From Thunnus maccoyii (lineage: Eukaryota > Chordata > Actinopteri > Scombriformes > Scombridae), in NCBI RefSeq assembly GCF_910596095.1, contig NC_056550.1, positions 12,274,501-12,338,500 of the forward strand: a DNA stretch of 64,000 nt, given 5' to 3'. Below the pieces are notes generated by a model, which was not told where the DNA came from, did not search any database, and worked only from the letters and a program-made list of their open reading frames with translations. This document shows, in pieces, positions 35,035-45,139 of this stretch; within the stretch, counting starts at the first letter, position 1; each line of letters starts with the position of its first letter. A program made the position numbers and the translations under genes.

Positions 35035-35349
35035 GGCCTCCAGTTACACGTCCATCAGTGGAGATCAGGAGATTTCTCCCAGATATACTGAAAGGCAACA
35101 GAACTGTGCTTGAATGTTACATCACACAACTCTCCTCCAGTGATGTCTACGTCACTTTTCAGGCCGACAATGTTGACATCTCTGATAAACAGTTTGTTGA
35201 TCTTCCTGAAGCCCCAGGCCCTCATTCAATCAGTAAATACTTCACTGTCCCCCAAAACAACTGGTATAATACCGGAGGTTTCACCTGCACAGTGAATCTC
35301 GGCTTCTCCGGCGACAAAATCCCGTCAAGATCCATTGGCAATATTTCTG
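35035..35349 (+). CDS. ighd: Cdelta3, unit 7 (edge variant)
   Basis: TRPSV. The C-terminus GFSGDKIPSRSIGN is unlike the inner copies but shares DKIPSR with unit 1. Core Trp replaced by Phe. Confidence 0.94.
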
Positions 35350-35461
35350 GTGAGGGGAATTATTCTTCTTTCTCTTAATGACAGCTGATATGATGTTGTT
35401 TTACCCTTTATGAATCTGTCATAGATTGACTCAGTGATGCATTGATCCATCTCTCATTCAG

Positions 35462-35746
35462 TGGATCCATCAGTGGAGCTCCTTCTACTTCCCAGTGAAG
35501 AGTCAGGATCACAGACACTCGTATGCTCTGGATGGGGATTCAACCCTCAAATTAAATGGCTTTCTGAGTCTCAGCAAAAAGCTCCATCAACTACTGACAC
35601 CAGTGTGGCTGCAGATGGACGTGTAGCAGTAACCAGTCAACTACGCGTCCCCAAAACAGAGTGGAAGACAGGGAAGGGCTTCACTTGTGAAATGTCTGAC
35701 GGGTATCTGAATAAAAATGTCAGCAAGACCATCAGCCTCTGCTCAG
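35462..35746 (+). CDS. ighd: Cdelta4, unit 7 (edge variant)
   Basis: Variants EMSDGYL and NVSKTISL. Array homology ends a few bases past its donor. Confidence 0.94.
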
Positions 35747-35906
35747 GTAAAATTAAAACATATTCCATAATCATATAGATGCATTAATTGTCAAATGAAT
35801 ACATTCACACTATTTCTGAATCATCCTTTAAAGAATCTGAGACATATGTTTCTCTTTACTCATTACTTGATGATTGCATTTCTCCCCCTTTAATGTCTTT
35901 TTTCAG

Positions 35907-36233
35907 TAACTCCACCATCATACCAGATAGTTGGTGTGTATATTTGGGGACCACCAGTCCAGCAGCTTCAGAACAAGGGAAAGGTGACTATCACCTGTCT
36001 TCTGGTTGGCCCTCATCTTAATGATTTCTCCATCACCTGGAAAGTAGGTGGGAAAAAATATTCTTCGAATGTGTATATGGAGCCACCAGTGAGTCACAGG
36101 AATGGGACAGAAACTTTGCAGAGTTTCCTCAATGTGTCAGCAGAGGATTGGCACACATATAAACAAGTGTCTTGTGAGGGAAAGCACAAATGTTCCAACC
36201 AGGGCTACGAGGACCATATCAGCAAAAGCAGAG
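35907..36233 (+). CDS. ighd: Ig delta constant exon Cdelta5
   Basis: The 327-bp exon follows TTTTTCAG and ends before GTATTG, phase 1. It shows ITC...VSC with Trp in ITWKVGG. Sequons are NGT and NVS. Near the end are two further Cys (KHKC) beyond the canonical pair. Single copy. Confidence 0.94.
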
Positions 36234-36451
36234 GTATTGTTATATGTAAAATGCATGAAGTTGATTCTTTACAATTCATTAGTGCTGTTTCTGAATTTCT
36301 AGAGTTCAGCATATTTTAAGAAGACAAGATTGCATGAGAAACTCAACAGCTAAAAATTATATTCTCTATGATGCTGAATGTGACTAAATGATGAGATTGA
36401 AAGAGCCAAAATAGAAATATTTATTGTTGTCTTCTCTTTGTGTTTCTCAAG

Positions 36452-36769
36452 AGCTACATCCACCAACAGTGAAAATAATACAACCTACTGTCTCTGAGCT
36501 GTCTACGTCAGACATCCTCGCACTGGTTTGCCTAGTTTCTGGATTTTTCCCATCTAACATCATAGTGAACTGGGAGAAGGATGGCCATAGACTTCCATCA
36601 ACTCAGTACACTAACAGCCCTCTATGGAAATTAAATACAGGGAGCAGTTTTTCAATGAGCAGCAGACTAAACACATCTAAAACCAAGGACCAGGAATCAA
36701 CCTATTCTTGTGTTGTCAGACATGAGTCATCTGAAACGCCTTTTAAAAGCACCATAACGGATGTGTTTG
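36452..36769 (+). CDS. ighd: Ig delta constant exon Cdelta6
   Basis: The 318-bp exon follows TTCTCAAG and ends before GTGAGC. It shows LVC...YSC and Trp in VNWEKDG. Sequon NTS is present. Single copy. Confidence 0.94.
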
Positions 36770-36975
36770 GTGAGCAGAGACTTAACATTCAGCAAAATTG
36801 CAGTCCACTAGTGTTGTTAAAAATATCTTAAGAGTCTGTAATTCTTCCCGGTTTAGTGTTACTAAAAAGCAGTTGTTTTTTTCAAATTCCAAGAAGATTT
36901 TTTTCTTACTCTCCTACTTTATAAGTATTCCATGATTTTTCTTCCTCCATGACCATGTATGACTTTATTCTCCAG

Positions 36976-37263
36976 CCACTGTGACACCCACCCAACCTTC
37001 AGCCACCTTGGTCGAGGGCTCTGGTGAACTTGTGTGCCTGGTGTTCGGCTTCAGTCCTGCTTCCATTAACATCACTTGGTTCCTTGATGACACCAAGGAG
37101 CTGTTAGACTACAACACCAGCGAACCCCACAGAGGCCCAGACGGAAAGTTCAGCATCCGAAGTCGCCTTCGTCTGTCCCAATCCAACTGGTTGTCCGGGG
37201 CGGTCCACACCTGCAGGGTGACACATACAACCATCACTCTAGCCCTGAATATATCTAAACCAG
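36976..37263 (+). CDS. ighd: Ig delta constant exon Cdelta7
   Basis: The 288-bp exon follows TTCTCCAG and ends before GTGCCA. It shows LVC...HTC and Trp in ITWFLDD. Sequons are NIT, NTS and NIS. The donor is weak after GT (GTGCCA). Reading through it adds only G-A-S before a TAG at 37272-37274. Confidence 0.93.
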
Positions 37264-37387
37264 GTGCCAGTTAGTCCACTGATCCACATCTTTCTTGCAC
37301 ATTCATTTTTCACATACCTAACCACCTATTTCACACATTTGTGAGTCAGTAACAACACTGACAGATCTCATTTTAATTCTGTCACAG

Positions 37388-37536
37388 AAATCTTGGAGAA
37401 CTGCGGTTTCTTAGATGACATCATGCATGCTGATGTTAACCAGGACTTAGGAGTGGAAAGCTGGTATATGGCTTTCATGTTCCTCCTGTTTTTCCTCATC
37501 TCCATGGTCTATGGTGTCTTGGCTACCCTGATCAAG
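37388..37536 (+). CDS. ighd: Ig delta membrane exon TM1
   Basis: The 149-bp exon follows GTCACAG and ends before GTGAGA, the same length as the mu TM1 exon. It encodes an acidic linker (EILENCGFLDDIMHADVNQD) with one Cys and then a hydrophobic segment from WYMAFMFLLFFLISM to YGVLATLIK. Confidence 0.94.
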
Positions 37537-37776
37537 GTGAGATACAGGAGCTGAAGTACTTTTGATATTTTAAGGTAATCTCACTGTACAGTATGTAATC
37601 TCACTTGTATGGTTTTGTTATCTCTGCAATTTTTACTATTGTCATTATTCTAAACTTTATCAATATTAATATTTTTCAGTAGTTTGAACTGAACTTTTTT
37701 TTTAATATACTTTTATACAAGACAAAACTTTCACCAGATCCTGACACATTCCCTGTTTTTTTTTTCTTCCTTTTAG

Positions 37777-37785
37777 ACTAAATGA
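37777..37785 (+). CDS. ighd: Ig delta membrane exon TM2
   Basis: After CTTTTAG the exon reads ACT AAA TGA (T-K-stop), giving a short tail KTK. Confidence 0.9.
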   Translation, partial: TK

Positions 37786-38118
37786 TGACGACCACAGGAC
37801 AACTCAAATTTTATGATCTCAATGTGGACTTTTGACAGCACATGGCCAGAAAAGTTCTGGTGAACTCATTTTCATTTTGTTGTTTTTTTCTCTCATTTCA
37901 GTATATAGAATTTGTTGATACTATATTGATTTCTTTTTATGTTTCAGTTTTATAGTTGGTGTGGCATGTATATTAGTAATTCATGTGTGTAAGAAAGAAG
38001 GAAACAACAACAAAATATAAATATAAATATAAATGAAGCTGTAAATTCTGACTTTGAAATTCAAATATCAATGTCACAAACAAATATTCTATCACTAGAT
38101 CTTTTCTTGCATTTAGAA

Positions 38119-38179
38119 AATAAAGATTCAAATATGAACAACAATGTTTGTCACGATTTTCCTCATGGATTCCAATAAA
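38119..38179 (+). promoter_or_regulatory. Polyadenylation signals, delta mRNA
   Basis: AATAAA occurs at 38119-38124 and again at 38174-38179, about 335 and 390 bp after the stop codon. The 3' UTR would be 37786 to about 38200. Confidence 0.7.
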
Positions 38180-38199
38180 ACAAATTATATATACTGCAA

Positions 38200-39474
38200 T
38201 AAAACTGTATTTATTCCTCAGTGATATACTTGATACTACAGTATACCCTTTCACAATAACAACACCCCCTGCATTATTCAGATTGTCCACAAGAGGGAGA
38301 CAAAGATTTAAATGCAGCAGTGGTGACTTGCCACCCCTATGTGAAAAACTAGATGTGTAGTAATTTGAAGATGCTGACAGGTCTGAACTGGACTTACTGA
38401 AGAGTATACAGAGGTACATTCACTTGAAAACACAAACAGAGACTCTTTTTTTTATCTCTTCTCCTTTCCATCCATACGCAGAGACTCTGTAAATGTGTGC
38501 ACACTCTGTCTTTGAGTTAGAGCTGCGTGTTTGTGTCTGCATTTGTGTACCTTGTGGGTTTAAAGGAATTCACATCTGGGAGGGATGAAACTAAGCACAT
38601 CCAGACTTACTATTGGCTACCTCTGGAGTGATCTGGCACTGTGTGTGCCCCGATTGGCTGGGGACACCATGGCAGACAGCCCAAATCTGTGATGCTGTTG
38701 CTGGGATGGAGTCACAGCATGCTGCTGCCAGTCTAAGTGCCAAGAGGCCGGCAATAGGGAAGCAGGGCACCATGCCCAGCAGGCCGCCTGAGAGTGTCTC
38801 CCTGTCTAACACCCCTATACCCTCCCATCCTCTTATGCCAAGCCCCCCTCCCACTAGGTCCTTGCTTGACCCCATCGGTGTGTCCATATAAACCAGGGAC
38901 AAGTCACAACCAAACAGCCTCACAAGTACGGAAGAACTACTTTCTCTCTATAACTACTATTGAGGCACCACTGAGCCACAAACTGCCCAGTGGCTACAGT
39001 AGAAGGCTGTGGTTTTACTGAGCAGCTCCCAACATTAAATGTGTTGAATTAAATGTGAGGAATTGCAATGCTGAGACGAGCTTTACCTGATAAATAAAGA
39101 TTTGTTTCATATTATCTTATCTAATCTTATCTAGAGCTATAAGAGAGAGAAGCAGTCTGTTGAATATTCAGCTCTTTCTGTAACTTTCTGTTGTCACAAT
39201 ATAAGTTTAAAAGAAAATAAGTATGGCAAGAGAAATAGATGAGCAACACTTTGATCATCAATGAGTGAACATTGTCATTCAAATCTTCATTACTTTTTTA
39301 TTACTCTCGATCAGCTTGAATGATCAGCTTCATCTTCATAGCAGGCACTATTGAAATTGATGTTCATCTCAATTTTTCACACAAACAAGCAATAAAGTAA
39401 TTAAGGAGGGGAATCAATTGTCTCATATTTTAATAAAGGTAAGCCCAATTTAGAGGAAAATCTACAGAAGCACT
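38200..39474. other. Flank downstream of IGHD, unassigned
   Basis: From 38560 to 39110 the sequence is more GC-rich, with a TATA-like CATATAAACC near 38885 and AATAAA near 39092. That resembles an LTR or a small transcription unit, but I could not find matched ends. The overlapping opposite open frames at 38591-38923 have no recognisable domain. Confidence 0.4.
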
Positions 39475-39482
39475 GTAAAATG

Positions 39483-39815
39483 TACAGAAGCAACAAACAG
39501 TCAGTTAATCAATTACTCAATAAACTGAAAATTACAACTATTTTGATAATGAAATAATCATTCTGGTCATTTTTAAAGGAAAAATGCCAAACATTTGCTA
39601 TTTACAGCTTCTAAAATATGAGGATTTAAAAGTTATATGAGTCATATATGCTTGTAAACTGAATATATTAAGATTTTGGATTGTTGATCGGACAATCGCC
39701 TTGGGCTCTAAGAAATTATTTCACCATTTTCTGACATTTTGTGGACAAATTGATTAATCAAGAAAATAATTGGCAGATTGTTCAATAATTAAAATAACTG
39801 TTAGTTGCAACCCTA
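39483..39815 (-). mobile_element. Short hAT-type MITE (copy 1)
   Basis: It is flanked by GTAAAATG (39475-39482) and GTAAGATG (39816-39823), an 8-bp target duplication with one mismatch. One end reads AGTTGCAACCCTA. The same family is found at 63435-63742 in the opposite orientation. No coding capacity. Confidence 0.75.
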
Positions 39816-40186
39816 GTAAGATGAATTCATTAAATTAACAAATTAAGGGAAGGAAAAACAGCAAACTCCAACATAAACCTCATCACTCCACTTCAGTCTG
39901 GAGTCCACTTCTTGGAATCAGTACTTTATTTGTCCCTCTTGCCATAATAATGTGAAGTTATCACATAAAATATGCAAATAAATTTGTAAAAAGTATGAAC
40001 AACATAACCCCAATAAATAATAAACTAATGGAAAGCAGAGTAAGAGGCCTACAGATTTTTTTCTGGTAAACATTGAGTTCTGGTTGCATATACAGTGCTG
40101 TATGAACATCTCTTACATGACATGCCTCTAAAGAAGAACTAAAACACAGATCTTTACTCAGAACAAGAAAGAATCTCATACACATT

Positions 40187-40378
40187 GTTCTATCTCACAT
40201 AGGCTCCGCCTACAACTGAACTCTATGAGTAATACTCTCTTCCAATCACACACACACACACAATCGCCCACTGAAATTTGCATGTACGTAGCCACCTACG
40301 GACGCACCTACCGATTACATGAGTCTCGCACATTATATAAGCAGCATCTCACTGCTGCTCACTATCCTCTTTTCTTTA
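40187..40378 (+). repeat. DIRS copy B left inverted terminal repeat
   Basis: Its reverse complement matches about 47110-47279 with scattered differences. It contains ATTTGCAT (the octamer, reverse orientation) and a TATATAAG-like promoter element. Confidence 0.85.
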
Positions 40379-42273
40379 GCAACAGCGAAATCAGCTCACT
40401 GATCTTACCTCTCCAAGGATGAAGTAGTCGCTACAAGCTCATTCCTGCCTGTTGTGCCCCGGTCCCATCACCGCCGCCGACGGGCATCACTTCTGCTTCG
40501 AGTGCCTTGGACAGGATCACGCAGAGAGCCACATGATGCATCCACCACCCTGCACCACTTCATCAGGCCCTCCACCGCCACTGCCGCCTCAGCTGAGACT
40601 CGTGTGGCTTCTCTGATGGATGATGATGACAACCTCTCATCTGTCTCAGCAAATTCACTGACCTTCAGAAATTCACCGCCAACTTCAGTTCACCACAATT
40701 TTCCAAAGATTATGGCCATGGCGGTGGAGCGTGTTGGGGTCCCTTTGCCCCTCCCCAGCCATCCCACCAAAACCGGTCAGCTGGCTCCATGGGGGATTTT
40801 ACAGACCAACTAATCTGGCTCAACACACCTTTGTTTTGCCTCCTCTCTTTGGACATCTGGCAGTGTGTCAAAGTGTCCTGGAAGGAGCCAGTGAAAACGA
40901 AGTCACCAGTGGCAGGACTAGTATCCTTCCTGAGAGTGCTGGGCCACATGGAGAGAGGCTGTCCCGGTGTGCCGCCCCGGAAGATGCCCTTGTAGCCCTC
41001 TTGATTCCTCACTCGGTGGACTGGGTGGCAGCAGCCTGAAAGCCGTATCCAGGTTGGTGTGGCCCAAGCTGCATCAAGGAGCGTAGACAGACCCTTGCTG
41101 AAGCTGGCTTAGACTTGCGGAAAGTCAGCAGCACCATAATGACTGGATAGCTGAATGAAGAAAGTGTTTGCTCTGCTGGTGCCCCTGCATCTCTTCTCTC
41201 TGTCAGAGAAGCAGATAGCAGGAGGCTGTATTCAGCTGCAGACGGTGCTATCTGAAAACACACATCCTGCCCGACATAGCAACACTCAAAAGCAGATCTG
41301 TATCTCATTGTGCTAACTGGTACCGTTATTTCTCAGAGCAGCCAGTTCAGCGCGTCTCCGTGGGAAATGGTGATGCAGTGGGTGGCATTATGACCTCACA
41401 CAGGAATAATGCCTTGCACCCACACACTGACCGGAGTGAGAACGCTTCATATCTACTTAGTGTTAGCATTGTCTCCTGCTGTTTGTGCTGCCCTGCTTGG
41501 GACCGGCGTATAGAGCTCACCTCTCGGGGTTACATTAGCAAGGCCAGCAGCGCTACTTCCTTCTTGGAGAGTAATGCTACGGGCCCACTCACGGACTGAG
41601 GAGAGGAGACACCGAGTCTGTTCCACTCCCCTTGGTTATTTCTGGGGGAAATACGAAGGGTGACAGACGCACCAACACAAAATCCGATGCTGTGTTGAGG
41701 CAGCTGATGGTGATGCATTCATGGGCCGCTCCATCTGCTCAACCCTTTCAATGCCAGGCCCCCATGGGCCAAACTTTAATTTATGGAAGGTTTGGCAGTG
41801 GAAAGGGCCAAATTGGAATATCACAGCTTCCTGGCTGCTGCCCCCCAACTGACCACCCATCCTCTTAAGCAGTTTTACAAGGAATGGCGTCACAGCTGCA
41901 TGTTATCGGAGTGGATTGACAAAACACTGAGACTGGGTTATTCTCTCCAGTTCTGCTGTGTTCCTCCTCCGTTCTCTGGCATCAAGGAGATAAATCTATC
42001 TTCCCAAGAGGAGATAGATTTTCTCTCCGAAGAGATCCAGGACCTGTTATTGAAACAGGTTGTCTCTATCTTTCCCACTGACGACAGATAGAATGGGTTT
42101 TACTCTGCATACTTCCTGGTTCCTAAGAAAACAGGAGGTTTCAGACCCATTTTGGATCTCCGCATTCTGAACCAATGCATCGCCAGAAAGACATTACGCA
42201 TGCCCATCAGGAGATTGCTGGAACTGGTTCAATCAGATGACTGGTTCATCACCATCAACCTGAAAGTTGCTTC

Positions 42274-43226
42274 TGACAGTATAGCTCCCAAGTTGAGTAT
42301 TGAGTCCCTTTCATCAGCTGTTAGGTCAAACTTAAGAAATCTTGGTGTCATATTTGACCAGGCTATGCATTTTGATCAGCATGTTAAATCATTGACTCGT
42401 ACATGTTTTTTCCATCTACAAAATATCGCTAAACTCAAGTCCATCGTATTACAACTGGAACTAGAAATGATCATCCATGTGTTCATATCATCCCGTTTGG
42501 ACTGTTATAATTCAATTTTCACTTGTCTCAGCAAAGCATCTCTGAACCGGCTACAAATGGTCCAAAATGCAGCTGCAAGGCTGTTAACCAGGTCCAGCAG
42601 GATGACTCACATCTCTCCTATTTTAAGTTCTTTTCACTGGCTGCCCATTCATTTTAGGATTCATTTTAAGGTTCTTGCTATTACATATAGAGCCCTGCAT
42701 GGACAGGCTCCTGAGTACATCATGGACCTTATCCATCCCTACCTCGCCAGTAGGTCACTTAGGTCATCCAAACAGGACCTACTGGCCGTCCCCTCACTCG
42801 TGGCTGAAAACTAAAGGTGATCGTGCCTTTGCATTTGTGGCTCCAACGCTATGGAACTCTCTTCCTGTATATATACGATCAGCAGCCTCTATAGAAGTTT
42901 TTAAAAAACTATTGAAGACCCATCTTTTTAAATTGGCTTTTGTGTCTTCTTGAGTTGTCTGATTGGTGTGTGTGATGTGTAATGATCATTTTTTCATGTG
43001 TTTCTACTTGTGGTACCTTTTTTTTTATTTTAACTTGTGGCATATGTTTTTACTCTATGTATGTTTTTATAGTCTTATTTTCAACTCTTACTCCTGTGAA
43101 GCAAATTTAATTTCTGTGAAAGGTGCTATACTAAATAAACTTATTATTATTATTATTATTATTATTATCATTATTACTATCATTATTATTATTATTATCA
43201 TTATTACTATCATTACTATCATTATT
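42274..43226 (+). mobile_element. LINE-2 (L2) 3' fragment inserted in DIRS B RT
   Basis: The reading frame encodes the C-terminal part of an L2 ORF2, with the blocks LGVIFDQ, HWLPIHFRIHFK, YRALHGQAP and APTLWNSLP. It ends in AATAAA and a TTATTA repeat, the L2 tail. A stop at 42812-42814 breaks the frame. The DIRS RT continues on both sides (AACCTGAAAG at left, CATGTCAAGGTGG at right). This is a 5'-truncated insertion. Confidence 0.85.
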
Positions 43227-43235
43227 TTCATGTCA
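43141..43235 (+). repeat. (TTA)n microsatellite tail
   Basis: TTATTATTA repeats with occasional TCATTAC interruptions, at the 3' end of the L2 fragment. Confidence 0.9.
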
Positions 43236-45139
43236 AGGTGGAACTGAAACACAAGAAGTTCCTCCCCCTTCCAGGGGATAGCCTACAAGTACAACAGGCT
43301 ATCATTTGGCTACTCCCTCACTTCCTGCACATTCAGATGCGTGGACACAGTGCTACAACCTCTGTGTGATGGGGGCATGAAAGTCTTCTTCTACTTAGAT
43401 GACCTCATTGTCATGGCCAGGTCGAGAGAATACGTAGCCAAGTTCATGTTGCATCTAACCTGGTTAGGTTTTGCCATCAACTGGAAGAGCACCCCCAGCC
43501 ACACCAGCAGGCTGAGTATTTGGGAGTCCTGCTTGACTTGTTCAGGGTGCGGGTTGGATGGCCCTGCAGCAGACAGTCCTCAGATGGCAGCGGGGAGTGG
43601 CAGTGACAGCTTTGACTGTCATGCAGGCATTGGGGCTTATGGCAGGAGGCTATCCATTTGTTCCACAAGGGGTTCTGCACATGCGCCATCTGCAATGGTG
43701 GATCGCCAGCCTGCATTTGGATCCCAAGAGACACAAGCACTCCTTGGTGAACCCCCATCAGTGCAGGAGGACCTGCATTATTAGGGAACTCCACAGCATC
43801 TGTTGGCAGGAACATTGCTGGGTCAAGGCACCTCCTACATAGCGGTGTTCACAGATGTGTCCTTGATGGGATGGGGATACACCTGGCTGGGGAGAATGAT
43901 AGGTGGTGTGGCCTTCAGGGGAAAAGTGACGCATCAACCTCCTTGAGCTTCAGGTGATGCTCCTGGTTCTCCAACACTTCTTGACTCTGGTCAAGGGGAG
44001 ACACGTGTTGGTGAAAACAACCACACCACGGTTGCCTACATCAACAGGCGAGGCGAATTCTGATCTGCAGCCTTGTTGAAGATGGCTGAGGACCTGTTGG
44101 TGTGGGCCTCAGGGCACCTCGTGTCTCTGAGAGCCCTCCACATTCCGGGTCTGGAGAACAGGGGTGCCGTCCTCATGTCAAGAGGCAGATTTGGAACCAG
44201 TTCAGGAGAGTGGAAGTGTGGACGTGTTTGAACACATGCCAGGGCCAAGGATGCTGATTTATGCCTTTCCCACTCTTTGTCTCATTCCCCCGCTGCTGGA
44301 GAGAGTGAGACAAGAGCAGCTGTTAGTTATCCCGATAGTCCTGGACCGCCATTCAGCACCATGGTACACAGAGATGACCCAGATGTTGGCGGCCCAGCCC
44401 TGGTCCATCCTCCAAGTGTGGGGGGCTCTGTCCCAGGAGGCAGCCTTGATAGGTGCACTGGCCATGTTAGGTCAAACTCTCTTGAGAGGGACAGGATGAT
44501 GTGGGCAGGACTGTCTGCACAGGTGACGCAGACCATCCAGGTGGCAAGAGTGGGATCCATCATTGCTTGGTGCATGGCACAGTGTTTGGGATTCCAACAC
44601 TGGTGTGAGGAAAGGTGACCAGACCCCCTGAGATGTGCAGTGGGAGAGGTCCCGTCCTTTCTACAATATCTGGTAGATAAAGGGCTGTCCCATGCTACTG
44701 TTTAAGTGTATGTAGCAGCTGTTTCCTCCTGTCATGAGGGGTTTGGCGACAGACCTGTCTTTGCCCACCCCCTCGTGAAGCATTTCCTGCAAGGGGTTAG
44801 GAGACAACAGCTGGTGAGGCATGTCTCCACCCCCCAGTGGGAACTGCTGGTGGTGCTCGAGGCTCTAGTGAGTGATCCCTATGAACCTCTGGAGCGCTCC
44901 TCTTTGAAGGCATTGTCATTCAAGATAGCTTTGCTGCTTGCACTGACTTAAGCTAAGAGAGTAAGCGAGTTGGGCACACTGTCGGTTCACTTCAGTTGTT
45001 TGCTGCTTCATGGTGACCACAGTGGTGCTGCTCTCAGACCGAACCCCTCCTTTGCTCCTAAGAATATAAGGAGCTTGTTTAGGTCGAGAACTAATCAGAT
45101 AGAGGTGTTTTGTCCTCCACCCCATGCGGATGCTAGGGA

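Larger units (their letters stand above)
26604..35757 (+). repeat. ighd: Seven-fold delta2-delta3-delta4 cassette array
   Basis: Delta4 acceptors lie at 27421, 28761, 30101, 31441, 32781, 34121 and 35461, exactly 1340 bp apart each time. Introns are as conserved as exons, so no net indel separates any pair of adjacent units. Unit 1 has a diverged delta2 and a different upstream intron. Unit 7 loses homology a few bases into the intron after delta4 (about 35755). Each unit adds 897 coding bp (299 residues) and both ends are phase 1. Confidence 0.97.

Noticed and set aside
26937..35378. Repeated 133-, 146- and 61-codon open frames as separate small genes
   Set aside because: They are delta2/delta3 exons extended through introns or read in a shifted frame. 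Splice sites and Ig motifs explain them.
26604..35757. CRISPR-like or satellite array
   Set aside because: The 1340-bp period consists of three spliced Ig exons with introns in a eukaryotic locus.
38591..38923. Overlapping open frames on both strands downstream of IGHD
   Set aside because: Mirror-image frames in a GC-rich stretch with no domain; possibly part of an LTR-like repeat.
42152..42814. A 220-codon frame as an intact gene
   Set aside because: It is a chance fusion of a DIRS RT piece and an inserted L2 fragment.
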